Positions 25,576 through 34,891 of a DNA stretch of 64,000 bases are shown one piece after another. The position numbers and the translations under genes were made by a program. Each line of letters begins with the position of its first letter. Position 1 is the stretch's first letter. This stretch comes from an uncultured Allomuricauda sp. (GTDB lineage Bacteria > Bacteroidota > Bacteroidia > Flavobacteriales > Flavobacteriaceae), in NCBI RefSeq assembly GCF_947495325.1, contig NZ_CANLYK010000002.1, forward strand, positions 806,001 to 870,000, written 5' to 3'. Under the pieces are notes generated by a model. It ran no database searches. It saw only the letters and a program-made list of their open reading frames with translations, and was not told the DNA's origin.

Positions 25576-25623
25576 AGGAATAATTAAAAATTGTAGTTAA
25601 AGATACCTAGAAACTATAAAACT

Positions 25624-26997
25624 TTAACTTCCAATAGAATTTGGGTTGTACCCTAGGTAGGGCACTTCGTATTCCTTAAAGTTAATTCCATACTGTTTTA
25701 GTTCAGAAAGTATGGGGCGGTAAACTTCACTTTTTATTGGAATCTGTACGCCAGGAGTCTTGATTTTGCCATTTAGAATTTGGAGTGCTGCCATTGCGAC
25801 CGGTAATCCAACGGTTTTTGCCATGGCAGTATAATTTTGATTTTCACCCAAAACGACCATGTTGGCATCTATTTGCTTTTTCATACCATCAATTTCATAA
25901 CCAAATTTGTGGTACATTACTATCATGTCCTTCTCATCAGCTTCAAGGGTCCAATTATCTTCAAGGATGTATTGCAGCATTTGGGCCGGACTGGCATTTT
26001 TTAATGGAATTAGTTTCGTGTCGTCAAAAAGATTCAATTCCAATAGTTTTCCCCATTTAATATCATCTTGGTCAATTTTAAGGTAATGGCGCAATTTCAA
26101 CTCAACCGAATCAGTTGGTGAGTAGGGTAAAAATAAGTTTACAAATTGTCGGTAAGACATGCCTTCAGAATTTTCAATGTTGTAACTATCATCCGTCATG
26201 CCAAGTAACACAAACATTTGCCATGCTTTGGAGAAGCCCACTCTGCGCATGGTACCGCGATAAAGTGTCAAAACATCCTGAAGACCGTAAGCGTCCCTAT
26301 ATTTTAAGGAATCCCTATTGGGATATACCTCAAAAGAACCATACCCGTCAATATTTAAAAGTTCAGTACGGCGAAATAGTTTTTGGTACGGAATATATTT
26401 ATAAGATCCTTCTTGGATAAATTTTGCAGCTCCACCTTGACCGGCCAGTACCACATTTCTTGGGTTCCATGTAAATTTATAGTTCCAAAGATTTGAATCG
26501 TGTTCAGGGGCAACCAAACCACCCGTAAAGGATTCAAAAAGCAACATTTTTCCACCCTGATTGCGAATACGATCAATAACTTCCATGGCACTCATATGAT
26601 CTATGCCAGGATCCAGTCCTATTTCATTCATAAAAACAAGACCGCTTTTTCTTGCGTCATTGTCCAGTTTTTGAATCTCTTTACTTATATAAGATGCAGT
26701 AACAAGATGTTTTTTATAGTGGATACAGTCTTCCGCTATTTTTATATGAAGTCTTGGGGGCAGCATTGAAACCACAATTGATGCTGATGCTATAGCCTTC
26801 CTTCTTTCGTCATCATTAAATATGTCCAAAGCAATAACAGCACAATTTTTATGGGAGGAAATGGATGTAGAAATGTTCTCAGGGTTGATGTCGCCAATTA
26901 ACAAATAAAGATTCTCCTCTTTTGATTTTTTTAGGATATAATCCAATAGATATGAGGTAGATTTTCCTGCTCCAAAGACCAAAATAGTGCGGACCAT
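25624..26997 (-). CDS. Saccharopine dehydrogenase-family protein
   Basis: A 457-aa NAD(P)-dependent oxidoreductase. The Rossmann start is MVRTILVFGAGKSTSYLLDY, and the family segment NEIGLDPGIDHMSAMEVID is around residues 124-142. The C-terminal domain resembles saccharopine reductase (LYS9-type), including GLPVAMAALQILNGKIKTPGV. In Bacteroidota it probably takes part in lysine degradation or a related C-N bond reduction. It lies 48 bases upstream of the Lrp/AsnC gene on the same strand. Confidence 0.85.
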   Translation of the reverse strand: MVRTILVFGAGKSTSYLLDYILKKSKEENLYLLIGDINPENISTSISSHKNCAVIALDIFNDDERRKAIASASIVVSMLPPRLHIKIAEDCIHYKKHLVTASYISKEIQKLDNDARKSGLVFMNEIGLDPGIDHMSAMEVIDRIRNQGGKMLLFESFTGGLVAPEHDSNLWNYKFTWNPRNVVLAGQGGAAKFIQEGSYKYIPYQKLFRRTELLNIDGYGSFEVYPNRDSLKYRDAYGLQDVLTLYRGTMRRVGFSKAWQMFVLLGMTDDSYNIENSEGMSYRQFVNLFLPYSPTDSVELKLRHYLKIDQDDIKWGKLLELNLFDDTKLIPLKNASPAQMLQYILEDNWTLEADEKDMIVMYHKFGYEIDGMKKQIDANMVVLGENQNYTAMAKTVGLPVAMAALQILNGKIKTPGVQIPIKSEVYRPILSELKQYGINFKEYEVPYLGYNPNSIGS

Positions 26998-27077
26998 AGG
27001 TTTTAGTTACTTTTGATTAAAACGAAATACTAAGGTATCAAATTGTTATATTTTTAAAAATAAAGGTAATTTAAGTT

Positions 27078-27470
27078 ATGAACAAAACAATTTTATTGAC
27101 AGCAACACTACTAGGACTGCTAGCAATTCTTTTGGGTGCTTTTGGGGCACATGGATTGGAGAAATTAATTACTGGAGATGCTATTGATACCTTTGAAGTT
27201 GGGGTACGCTATCAAATGTACCATGCACTTTTTTTGTTGATTTTGGGAGTTTGGGATGGGCTTCGTAGCAAGCAAAAAAGAACAGTGTTCATTTTGATTC
27301 TTGCAGGTGTTATTTTATTCTCTTTTTCAATTTATGCCCTGTCTATCAATAGTTTATTCACTTTTGAATTTATGAAAATAGCAATATTAACTCCAATAGG
27401 TGGCACTTTTTTAATTTTAGGGTGGTTTCTTTTTGGGTATTACATTTTAACCAAGAAATCGATTAAATAA
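27078..27470 (+). CDS. DUF423 membrane protein
   Basis: A 130-aa protein with four hydrophobic helices. The N-terminal motif LLAILLGAFGAHGLEK and RYQMYHALFLLIL are diagnostic of DUF423 (YgdD-like). Role unknown. It is divergent from the saccharopine-dehydrogenase-like gene, with 80 bases between. Confidence 0.88.
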   Translation: MNKTILLTATLLGLLAILLGAFGAHGLEKLITGDAIDTFEVGVRYQMYHALFLLILGVWDGLRSKQKRTVFILILAGVILFSFSIYALSINSLFTFEFMKIAILTPIGGTFLILGWFLFGYYILTKKSIK

Positions 27471-27504
27471 ACTATAATAAAGCCTTTTAGAGATTATATT
27501 TTTC

Positions 27505-27512
27505 TAGTTTTG
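27505..27512 (+). promoter_or_regulatory. -7 box of pckA
   Basis: TAGTTTTG at 27505-27512 matches the Bacteroidota TAnnTTTG -7 consensus and lies 23 bases upstream of the pckA start codon, giving a short untranslated leader. Confidence 0.55.
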
Positions 27513-27534
27513 TACCAACTAAAAAAACTAAACT

Positions 27535-29151
27535 ATGGATACGTCCACTCCGATTACGAAAACGATTTCGTTAAATGAATATGGGATAAAAAACGAGCAT
27601 ATTCATTACCAACTTTCTTCTGAGCAATTGCATGACCTTGCCATTGAAATGGATATGGGTAAAGAAGCCTCATCAGGCACCTTGGCCGTTAATACGGGTG
27701 AGTTTACTGGAAGGTCTCCCATGGATCGTTTTATCGTGAAGGATTCTATTACAGAAGAGAAGATTTGGTGGGGGGATATAAACATACCTTTTGAAACCGA
27801 AAAATTCGATAAACTTTATGATAAGGTAATAGCATATCTAAATGAAAAAGAACTATTTGTTCGCGATTGCTATGCCTGTGCTGATGCAGCCTATAAGTTG
27901 AACATACGGGTAATCAATGAATATCCATGGTCCAATATGTTTGCGTACAATATGTTTTTAAGACCAACAGAAGATGAATTGGCCGCTTTTAGTCCTGAAT
28001 GGACTGTGATCAATGCACCCGGGTTTATGGCAGATGCCGAATTGGATGGAACCAGACAGCATAATTTTGCAATTCTTAATTTTTCTAGAAAAATTGCCCT
28101 GATTGGGGGTACCGGATACACAGGAGAAATTAAAAAGGGGATTTTTTCTGCATTGAATTTCATCCTTCCTGTTTTCAAAAATACCTTGCCCATGCATTGT
28201 TCGGCCAATGTGGGAGAAGCTGGGGATACCGCAATTTTCTTTGGACTTTCAGGAACAGGAAAAACCACACTGTCCACAGACCCAAACCGTAAATTGATTG
28301 GAGATGATGAACATGGTTGGACAGCGGACAATACCGTATTTAATTTTGAAGGAGGTTGTTATGCCAAAGTAATAAACCTTTCCAAGGAACAGGAGCCAGA
28401 AATTTACGGAGCAATAAGGAAAGGAGCTATTTTGGAAAATGTTATCATGAATGCTGACGGAGATGTTGACTTTGGAGATACTTCCATTACTCAAAATACC
28501 CGAGTTAGCTACCCCATTCATCATATTGATAATATACAGCGACCTTCAATAGGAAAAAATGTCAAGAATATTTTCTTTTTGACTGCTGATGCCTTTGGGG
28601 TTCTTCCTCCTATCTCCAAATTAACTCCCGCTCAAGCGGCATATCATTTTATTTCCGGATATACTGCAAAGGTAGCCGGGACCGAGGCTGGAGTTGTTGA
28701 ACCGCAACCTTCGTTTTCTGCATGTTTTGGAGCACCATTTATGCCTCTACATCCAACTAAATATGCAGAAATGTTAAGCAATAAAATGCAAGAATCTGGA
28801 GTTGATGTTTGGTTGATAAACACAGGATGGACTGGAGGACCATATGGAGTTGGAACCCGAATGAAACTAAAATATACACGGGCCATGATCAGTGCTGCCT
28901 TAAGCGGAGAACTTGGACTGTACAATTATGACAAGTACCATATCCATTCTGTTTTTGGCGTAGCCCAACCCAGAGAATGCCCTGGAGTTCCTACCAGTGT
29001 GTTGAGTCCGCGAGCAACTTGGAACAATGATGAAGCTTATTATAAAACGGCGTTTAAATTGACCAATGCTTTTAGGGAAAACTTTAAAAAATTTGAAGCC
29101 CATGCCAGTGAGGAAATTAGGAGAGGTGGACCACAACGATATGCTTTCTAA
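27535..29151 (+). CDS. pckA: Phosphoenolpyruvate carboxykinase (ATP)
   Basis: Converts oxaloacetate and ATP to PEP and CO2 in gluconeogenesis; in Bacteroidota it may also run in the carboxylating direction. The 538 aa are full length. Recognised sites are NTGEFTGRSPMDRF (substrate), the kinase-1a P-loop GLSGTGKTTLS (237-247), and kinase-2 and metal residues in IGDDEHGW. The gene ends at a very strong terminator shared with hemD. Confidence 0.97.
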   Translation: MDTSTPITKTISLNEYGIKNEHIHYQLSSEQLHDLAIEMDMGKEASSGTLAVNTGEFTGRSPMDRFIVKDSITEEKIWWGDINIPFETEKFDKLYDKVIAYLNEKELFVRDCYACADAAYKLNIRVINEYPWSNMFAYNMFLRPTEDELAAFSPEWTVINAPGFMADAELDGTRQHNFAILNFSRKIALIGGTGYTGEIKKGIFSALNFILPVFKNTLPMHCSANVGEAGDTAIFFGLSGTGKTTLSTDPNRKLIGDDEHGWTADNTVFNFEGGCYAKVINLSKEQEPEIYGAIRKGAILENVIMNADGDVDFGDTSITQNTRVSYPIHHIDNIQRPSIGKNVKNIFFLTADAFGVLPPISKLTPAQAAYHFISGYTAKVAGTEAGVVEPQPSFSACFGAPFMPLHPTKYAEMLSNKMQESGVDVWLINTGWTGGPYGVGTRMKLKYTRAMISAALSGELGLYNYDKYHIHSVFGVAQPRECPGVPTSVLSPRATWNNDEAYYKTAFKLTNAFRENFKKFEAHASEEIRRGGPQRYAF

Positions 29152-29152
29152 A

Positions 29153-29186
29153 ACAAAAGGCCCAGTCAACTGACCGGGCCTTTTGT
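29153..29186. terminator. Bidirectional terminator between pckA and hemD
   Basis: Perfect 11-bp arms ACAAAAGGCCC (29153-29163) and GGGCCTTTTGT (29176-29186). The loop itself can extend the stem with GTCA/TGAC, and T-runs are found on both strands. It lies between the convergent stops of pckA and hemD, 22 bases short of the latter. Confidence 0.88.
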
Positions 29187-29207
29187 TTTATTATTTTTAG
29201 CAACCGA

Positions 29208-29951
29208 TTATTTATTCACACTGGTTATGTATTTCTGCAATGCCATTGTCATTGAAGGAGTCTCCGGTGTTGGAGCTTTTATGTCTATTCGTAATCCTGC
29301 TTCTGTGGCAGCATTTACAGTGCTATTTCCAAATACGGCGATGCGCGTACTGTTTTGTTCAAAATCTGGAAAGTTTTTAAGTAATGATTCAATTCCAGAA
29401 GGGCTAAAGAAAACTAAAACATCATAAGTTACTTCCCTTAAATCAGAAAGATCGCTAATGACCGTTTTATAAAAAATTCCACGTTTCCAATCTAATTTAA
29501 GTTCGTTTAGGGCTTGGGGAACAATTTCTTTAAGTGTATCAGATGAGGGCAACAAGAACTTTTCATCCTTGTATTTTTTAATAAGCGGAACAAGCTCATT
29601 AAAAGTTCTTTTGCCTACATATATTTTCCGTTTTCTGTACACCACATATTTCTGTAAATAATAGGCTACGGCTTCTGATTGACAGAAATACTTCATGGAA
29701 TCTGGCACTTTAAATCGCATTTCTTCCGCAATTCTAAAAAAGTGATCCACAGAATTTCTGCTGGTAAGGATTATAGCAGTAAAATTATTTAAATCAATTT
29801 TTTGCTGCCTTACATTTTTAGCTTCAACTCCCTCAACATGGATAAAAGGTCTAAAATCTACCTTTACCTTTTCTTTTTCAATTAATCTTGAATAGGGAGA
29901 ATTTTCTATTTTGGGTTCTGGTTGGGAAACCAAAATTGTTTTTACTTTCAT
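29208..29951 (-). CDS. hemD: Uroporphyrinogen-III synthase
   Basis: A 247-aa HemD-family protein that cyclises and rearranges hydroxymethylbilane to uroporphyrinogen III in tetrapyrrole synthesis. HemD diverges fast. The support is the two-lobe pattern with FTAIILTSRNSVDHFF (about 55-70), then the hinge and VLVFFSPSGIESLL, then RIAVFGNSTVNAATEAGL, which mirror known HemD cores. It lies 6 bases after the DUF4271 gene, an arrangement typical of Bacteroidota. Confidence 0.87.
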   Translation of the reverse strand: MKVKTILVSQPEPKIENSPYSRLIEKEKVKVDFRPFIHVEGVEAKNVRQQKIDLNNFTAIILTSRNSVDHFFRIAEEMRFKVPDSMKYFCQSEAVAYYLQKYVVYRKRKIYVGKRTFNELVPLIKKYKDEKFLLPSSDTLKEIVPQALNELKLDWKRGIFYKTVISDLSDLREVTYDVLVFFSPSGIESLLKNFPDFEQNSTRIAVFGNSTVNAATEAGLRIDIKAPTPETPSMTMALQKYITSVNK

Positions 29952-29957
29952 AAGCTT

Positions 29958-30617
29958 TCAATCTTTAAGATAGCTTCCAATTATGACCAAGGGTGCAATT
30001 TCGAGTGTGCAAAGGTACAAAATAAAATAGAAAAAATAGGGGATTATAGCTTTTTGATAGTTCTTCAACAGGTTGATTAATCCAATCGTATTAATGGAAA
30101 CAATTAAGATAATTGTAACATAAATCAAGGGTTTTGAGTCTTTTAGAATGTATATAAGAATAACATTGCTTACAAACATAATTAGGCTACTGTAGTTAAA
30201 ATAGGAACTTTTATTGAAGATTACATCAGAAATTAAAACCGTTGTATTAAAAATAACCCCTTTCCCATATTGGAGCAATATTTTAAGCAGTTGGAAGAGA
30301 ATTAAAAAACCCATGGTGATCAGAAAGAAGAAAAATTGGCCATAACTTGGAATACCCCAAAATGTTTTTTGAAACAAAAAAATAAACAAAGAAAAATTTA
30401 TTAGTTGGAATAGTGTAAGTAGGATATGAAACCAGTTTAGAAGCCTCCTCCCTTTTTTACTATTCAGGACAATATATTTATTGTTGAAAGGCAAAATGAT
30501 AAAACTAAGAAACCTATTTCCAAACAGATATTTGACAAGGGCAAGCACTACCATACTTAAAAAAAGCACTAGTGTCATCCAATCCAAAGACTCAATTGTG
30601 TGGTGAATAGGATTCAT
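29958..30617 (-). CDS. DUF4271 membrane protein
   Basis: A 219-aa protein with about six to seven membrane helices, the first at 15-30. The segment GNRFLSFIILPFNNKYI after TM1 is typical of DUF4271, a Bacteroidota family commonly next to hemD. Function is not established. Its start overlaps the stop of the GT39 gene by 4 bases, so the three minus-strand genes are probably one transcript. Confidence 0.8.
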   Translation of the reverse strand: MNPIHHTIESLDWMTLVLFLSMVVLALVKYLFGNRFLSFIILPFNNKYIVLNSKKGRRLLNWFHILLTLFQLINFSLFIFLFQKTFWGIPSYGQFFFFLITMGFLILFQLLKILLQYGKGVIFNTTVLISDVIFNKSSYFNYSSLIMFVSNVILIYILKDSKPLIYVTIILIVSINTIGLINLLKNYQKAIIPYFFYFILYLCTLEIAPLVIIGSYLKD

Positions 30618-32272
30618 TCCTTTATTTTAATTGGCATGCCGTTTAATCCCGGCGGTAAGTCGTTTTCCGATATTCCAATCCTAAAATACTCTAAACCTTC
30701 CATTTTGGGCTTTATTAGTTCAAAGGTATACATTGTGGTATCCTTTGATTTTAGCATAGTTTGGTTCTTTGTCAATAGTTCCACTTTAAGGGGAATAATT
30801 TTCTTCACTTGCTTATGTGCATTGGAGAAGGCAATAGTATAGTTAAGGTTATCAAGTGGAATATCAAACCCATAAGGATTATATACTTTTAATATGCTGT
30901 TGGCGATATCTTTAGAATCTTCCACAATATATTTTAGCTTTCTGTAGGATTGAAAGTTATCTATAAAATTTCCATAAAAAACGGTGCTGTCCAAATGCAT
31001 ATAGTTAATATCTCCACTATTAGTGTATTTTGTAACATTCATAACTTTTTTGCCACGCGTCCTTTCCTCGGAATTATCAATGGAATATTGATTTTTTCTA
31101 TAAAATCCATTGTTAAGGGAAAAGGATGGTTTCCTGGAATAAAACTCATACATGGCAGCACGTCTGTACGAATTATCAAATACTATGGGAATATCCCCAG
31201 CTTTTGAATTTAGTTCCTTTACCCACTGTTTGTTACCGTGGGTTTCAAAAACCATTGGCAGCAAAGGCTTGTATACAAGCCATACCCTTGCATAAAGAAG
31301 TAATACAAAACTTAAAATTCCTATTCTGTACATCCATTTTCTGCTTCTCGCATTTTCAATTAGATGATTAAAAGCCATTAGTGCCATTGGAATGGAAATA
31401 ACAATTGCCCATTGCGCTTGAACCCGTCTATTAAAACTGGAAATGAAAAAGAAAATAATAACCCCGTATGTTAAATATAACAGTGACTTGGAAAATTTAT
31501 CGGTCACTTTGTATTTAAAAAGTGAAAAATATATCCAATAAAAAAGTAAACCTATAATTACAATAAGGTTCAAAAAATAACCCAAAGTGAATTTTTCAAA
31601 AGAATACGCCTGATTGGGCCGCTCATATAAATGAAAAGTGATGGACACAAAATCGTTTTGGTACAACCATAAAAAGTGTGGTGTATAGCAGATGAGTGCA
31701 ATTGCGACTGCCAACCAAGCCTTCCAGTTTTTTATAAGCTTCAGATTGGAAAAAAAGACAAATAGGATCACTAAAACTGCATGATATTTACTGTACATCA
31801 ATGCTGCCATGACAATTCCCATAAAGATGGAAATCCAAATGGAAGGATTGTTCAAAAAACGCTTATATAATAGCAAGAAAAGTGCGGTAAAAAACAAAAG
31901 GGGAGTGTCTGGCAACATCAAAAACCCATAAGCATTCATTAATGTGAATGAGGATACAAGCAGAAAAAAATGGATGATATAGTCCTTCTTTTTCGGGTTT
32001 TCAATGAGCTCCCATAAAATTAAATAAGTGCCTACTGAAAGCACACAACTCATAAGACGAACACCTAACTCACCTTCAAAAAACAAGCTTCCTATCTTTA
32101 TCAAAAAAGCAACCATTGGTGGATGGTCAAAATAACCCCAATCCAGATTTTGGGCGTAATACCAATAGTACGCTTCATCATAAATGAGTTCCGTAAAATA
32201 ACTTTGAACAAGATTGAGAACAAAAAGAACAGCCAGAAGAATAAGAAAAAGCCTGGGAAACTTTTGGGTCAT
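30614..32272 (-). CDS. ArnT-like glycosyltransferase, family GT39
   Basis: A 553-aa polytopic membrane glycosyltransferase using a polyprenyl-phosphate sugar donor. The first periplasmic loop has ELIYDEAYYWYYAQNLDWGYFDHPPMVA, an extended version of the GT39/ArnT acidic motif, with the catalytic Asp-Glu pair. About 10-11 helices follow, then a soluble C-terminal domain. ATG at 32272 is preferred; the frame extends to 32314 but into the promoter region of the divergent DPM-like gene. That neighbour makes polyprenyl-phosphate sugars, so the two may act together on envelope glycans. Confidence 0.85.
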   Translation of the reverse strand: MTQKFPRLFLILLAVLFVLNLVQSYFTELIYDEAYYWYYAQNLDWGYFDHPPMVAFLIKIGSLFFEGELGVRLMSCVLSVGTYLILWELIENPKKKDYIIHFFLLVSSFTLMNAYGFLMLPDTPLLFFTALFLLLYKRFLNNPSIWISIFMGIVMAALMYSKYHAVLVILFVFFSNLKLIKNWKAWLAVAIALICYTPHFLWLYQNDFVSITFHLYERPNQAYSFEKFTLGYFLNLIVIIGLLFYWIYFSLFKYKVTDKFSKSLLYLTYGVIIFFFISSFNRRVQAQWAIVISIPMALMAFNHLIENARSRKWMYRIGILSFVLLLYARVWLVYKPLLPMVFETHGNKQWVKELNSKAGDIPIVFDNSYRRAAMYEFYSRKPSFSLNNGFYRKNQYSIDNSEERTRGKKVMNVTKYTNSGDINYMHLDSTVFYGNFIDNFQSYRKLKYIVEDSKDIANSILKVYNPYGFDIPLDNLNYTIAFSNAHKQVKKIIPLKVELLTKNQTMLKSKDTTMYTFELIKPKMEGLEYFRIGISENDLPPGLNGMPIKIKE

Positions 32273-32366
32273 CAAATAAATTTTAGATGCGGCAAAGTTA
32301 CAAATATTGACCAACTTGATACTTAACAGTGCAAAAGATGACTTGGGGTAGGAACCAAGAAAACGT

Positions 32367-32374
32367 TATTTTTG
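32367..32374 (+). promoter_or_regulatory. -7 box of the polyprenol-phosphate mannose synthase gene
   Basis: TATTTTTG fits the TAnnTTTG consensus and is 18 bases before ATG 32393. It argues against the longer TTG start at 32372, which would lie inside the promoter. Confidence 0.5.
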
Positions 32375-32392
32375 CGCTCTAATCTTTTGATA

Positions 32393-33121
32393 ATGGCAGA
32401 CGGTCTAGTGATTATACCCACTTTCAATGAAATTGAAAACATTGAGGCCATTATAAAAACGGTTTTCGATCTTAAAAAGGATTTCCATGTTCTTGTTGTT
32501 GATGATAATTCACCAGATGGAACTGCAGAAAATGTTAGCGCTTTACAAGAGCAATATTCTGACCGTCTATTTCTTGAAGTTAGAAAAGAGAAATCAGGAT
32601 TGGGCACGGCCTATATCCATGGTTTTAGATGGGCTTTGAAACAAGGGTATGACTACATTTTTGAAATGGATGCTGATTTTTCCCATCGCCCTGCTGATTT
32701 ATCCCGTTTGCACAGAGCCTGTGTGAATGGAGCCGATGTTGCAGTGGGATCTAGGTATAAAAAAGGGGTGAACGTAGTAAACTGGCCTCTTTTTAGAATT
32801 TTACTGTCCTACGGCGCATCATTTTATGTGAAGATCATTACGGGAATGCGAGTTCATGACCCCACTGCGGGATTTGTTTGCTACAAGAGAGAAGTACTTG
32901 AGAGCATAAACCTGGATGCAGTACGATTTATTGGTTATGCATTTCAAATAGAAATGAAATACAGGGCCTACCTCAAAGGATTTAAGATAGAAGAAGTATC
33001 CATCATTTTTACGGATAGAGTCAATGGAAAGTCCAAAATGAATTCAGCAATAATAAGAGAAGCCATTTTTGGTGTAGTTGCCATGAAGCTCAGAAGTATA
33101 TTTTTCAAAAAGACGTTTTAA
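32393..33121 (+). CDS. Polyprenol-phosphate mannose/glucose synthase (GT2, Dpm1-like)
   Basis: A 242-aa cytoplasmic-face GT2 enzyme that charges a polyprenyl phosphate with a sugar. Signatures are LVIIPTFNEIENIE at the start, VVDDNSPDGTA, and the DxD-type DADFSHRP around residue 90. The C-terminus has DPTAGFVCYKR and GKSKM. There is no C-terminal membrane domain, as in Dpm1-type single-domain enzymes. It probably supplies donors for the divergent GT39 enzyme; pyrC starts 1 base after its stop. Confidence 0.9.
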   Translation: MADGLVIIPTFNEIENIEAIIKTVFDLKKDFHVLVVDDNSPDGTAENVSALQEQYSDRLFLEVRKEKSGLGTAYIHGFRWALKQGYDYIFEMDADFSHRPADLSRLHRACVNGADVAVGSRYKKGVNVVNWPLFRILLSYGASFYVKIITGMRVHDPTAGFVCYKREVLESINLDAVRFIGYAFQIEMKYRAYLKGFKIEEVSIIFTDRVNGKSKMNSAIIREAIFGVVAMKLRSIFFKKTF

Positions 33122-33122
33122 A

Positions 33123-34457
33123 ATGCCAAAAACCCTCCTAAAGAATGCAAAAGTTGTCAATGAGAACAACATTTTGGAGACAGATGTACTTGTAGATGGA
33201 GATTTCATTACCAGAATTGATGGTGATATTTCAGATGCCAATGCTAAAACAATAGATTTGGATGGAGATTATCTGTTACCTGGAATTATAGATGATCAGG
33301 TACATTTTAGGGAACCGGGGTTGACACATAAAGGAACCATTGCCACCGAAAGTAAAGCTGCATTGGCGGGCGGGATAACTACTTTTATGGAACAACCCAA
33401 TACAAACCCGCAAACCACAACCATAGAAAAACTCGAGGAAAAGTTTGCCATCGCTTCAAAAGATGCTTATGCCAACTATTCATTTCTTTTTGGTGGAACC
33501 AATGACAATTTGGAAGAATTAAAACGATTGGATAAAAATGCATGTTCAGGTGTTAAATTGTTCTTGGGGTCATCTACGGGAAATATGTTAGTGGATGATG
33601 AAGCTGTTTTGGAGAAAATTTTCAGGAATACCGACATGGTCATCTCTACCCATTGCGAAGATGAGGGAACAATACGTGCAAACATGGATACCTACAAAAA
33701 AATGTATGGGGATGATATTCCAATAAAATTCCACCCAATAATAAGAAGTGAGCAAGCTTGCTATCTGTCCTCTTCAAAAGCAATTGCTTTAGCAAAAAAA
33801 ACAGGGGCACGGTTGCATGTATTTCATGTTTCCACAGGAATTGAAACTGATTTGTTCACCAATACAATTCCCTTGGAAGAAAAGAAGATTACGGCCGAAG
33901 TATGCATACACCACCTTTGGTTTTCAGATGAGGACTATACTGAGAAAGGGACTTTGATAAAGTGGAACCCAGCCGTGAAGACAGCCTTAGACCGTGAAAA
34001 ACTTTGGGAAGCACTTTTGGATGACAGAATTGATGTGGTCGCAACAGATCATGCCCCACACACTTTAGCGGAAAAGGACAATCCCTATACCAATGCACCT
34101 TCAGGAGGCCCTTTGGTGCAACATGCACTGTTGGCAATGCTCCAGAAAGAGAAAGAAGGAAAGATTAAACTTGAAAAGATTGTGGAGAAAATGTGCCATA
34201 ATCCTGCAAAGCTTTTTGATATTGATAGACGAGGGTTTATTCGCGAAGGGTATTATGCAGATTTGGTTCAGGTAAACCGAAATTCCCAAACTGAGGTTAA
34301 AAAATCAAATATTTTTTATAAATGTGGGTGGTCACCATTTGAAGGGGTTACTTTTGATTCAGAAGTGGTACGTACTTTTATCAATGGCCATTTGGGTTAT
34401 GAGAAAGGTGTTTTTTCTGAAAAAAAGAACGCCCGAAGGCTTACATTTAATAGATAA
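33123..34457 (+). CDS. pyrC: Dihydroorotase
   Basis: Third step of pyrimidine synthesis, closing carbamoyl-aspartate to dihydroorotate. This 444-aa class I amidohydrolase has DDQVHFREPGLTHKG (57-71), SGVKLFLGSSTGNM with the bridging Lys, STHCEDEG, LHVFHVST and VATDHAPH. The first His of the usual HxH metal motif is Gln59. To my recollection this QVH form is common in Bacteroidota dihydroorotases and may imply a changed metal site. It sits in an operon between the DPM-like and DUF4296 genes. Confidence 0.88.
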   Translation: MPKTLLKNAKVVNENNILETDVLVDGDFITRIDGDISDANAKTIDLDGDYLLPGIIDDQVHFREPGLTHKGTIATESKAALAGGITTFMEQPNTNPQTTTIEKLEEKFAIASKDAYANYSFLFGGTNDNLEELKRLDKNACSGVKLFLGSSTGNMLVDDEAVLEKIFRNTDMVISTHCEDEGTIRANMDTYKKMYGDDIPIKFHPIIRSEQACYLSSSKAIALAKKTGARLHVFHVSTGIETDLFTNTIPLEEKKITAEVCIHHLWFSDEDYTEKGTLIKWNPAVKTALDREKLWEALLDDRIDVVATDHAPHTLAEKDNPYTNAPSGGPLVQHALLAMLQKEKEGKIKLEKIVEKMCHNPAKLFDIDRRGFIREGYYADLVQVNRNSQTEVKKSNIFYKCGWSPFEGVTFDSEVVRTFINGHLGYEKGVFSEKKNARRLTFNR

Positions 34458-34459
34458 AA

Positions 34460-34891
34460 ATGAAAAAGATAGTTCTGTTCTTGTTTGCGGTATTTCTTTT
34501 TTCATGTGGTGAAGAGGTAGTGGAAAAGCCAAAAAACCTTATACCCAAGGAAAAAATGATTGTTATTTTGCATGATTTGGCCATATTGAATTCCGTAAAG
34601 TCATCTTCCAGCACCCTGCTTGCTGAACATAAAATTGAGACCATGCCGTTTCTGTTTCAAAAACATCAAATAGACAGCACCCAATTTTCCCAAAGTGATT
34701 TATACTATGCTTCAATACCTCTAGAATATCAAGCTATATATGAAAAAGTGGAGGAAATGTTGGAAGAAAGAGTAAAGGTTTTGGAAGATGTTTCCAAGAG
34801 AAAAAAGGATAGTCTTGCAAACTCAAGAAAAAAGAAAGCGGACTCCATCACTAAATCAAAAGAAAAGAAAAAAAGCGTTCCAAACGCTTAA
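34460..34891 (+). CDS. DUF4296 lipoprotein
   Basis: A 143-aa lipoprotein: signal peptide with lipobox FLFSC and Cys16 as the lipidated residue. The central LIPKEKMIVILHDLAILNS and FQKHQIDSTQFSQSDLYYAS are diagnostic of DUF4296. The C-terminus is a strongly basic Lys/Ser tail with coiled-coil character (KRKKDSLANSRKKKADS). Function unknown. It starts 2 bases after pyrC and overlaps the convergent epimerase gene by 4 bases. Confidence 0.85.
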   Translation: MKKIVLFLFAVFLFSCGEEVVEKPKNLIPKEKMIVILHDLAILNSVKSSSSTLLAEHKIETMPFLFQKHQIDSTQFSQSDLYYASIPLEYQAIYEKVEEMLEERVKVLEDVSKRKKDSLANSRKKKADSITKSKEKKKSVPNA

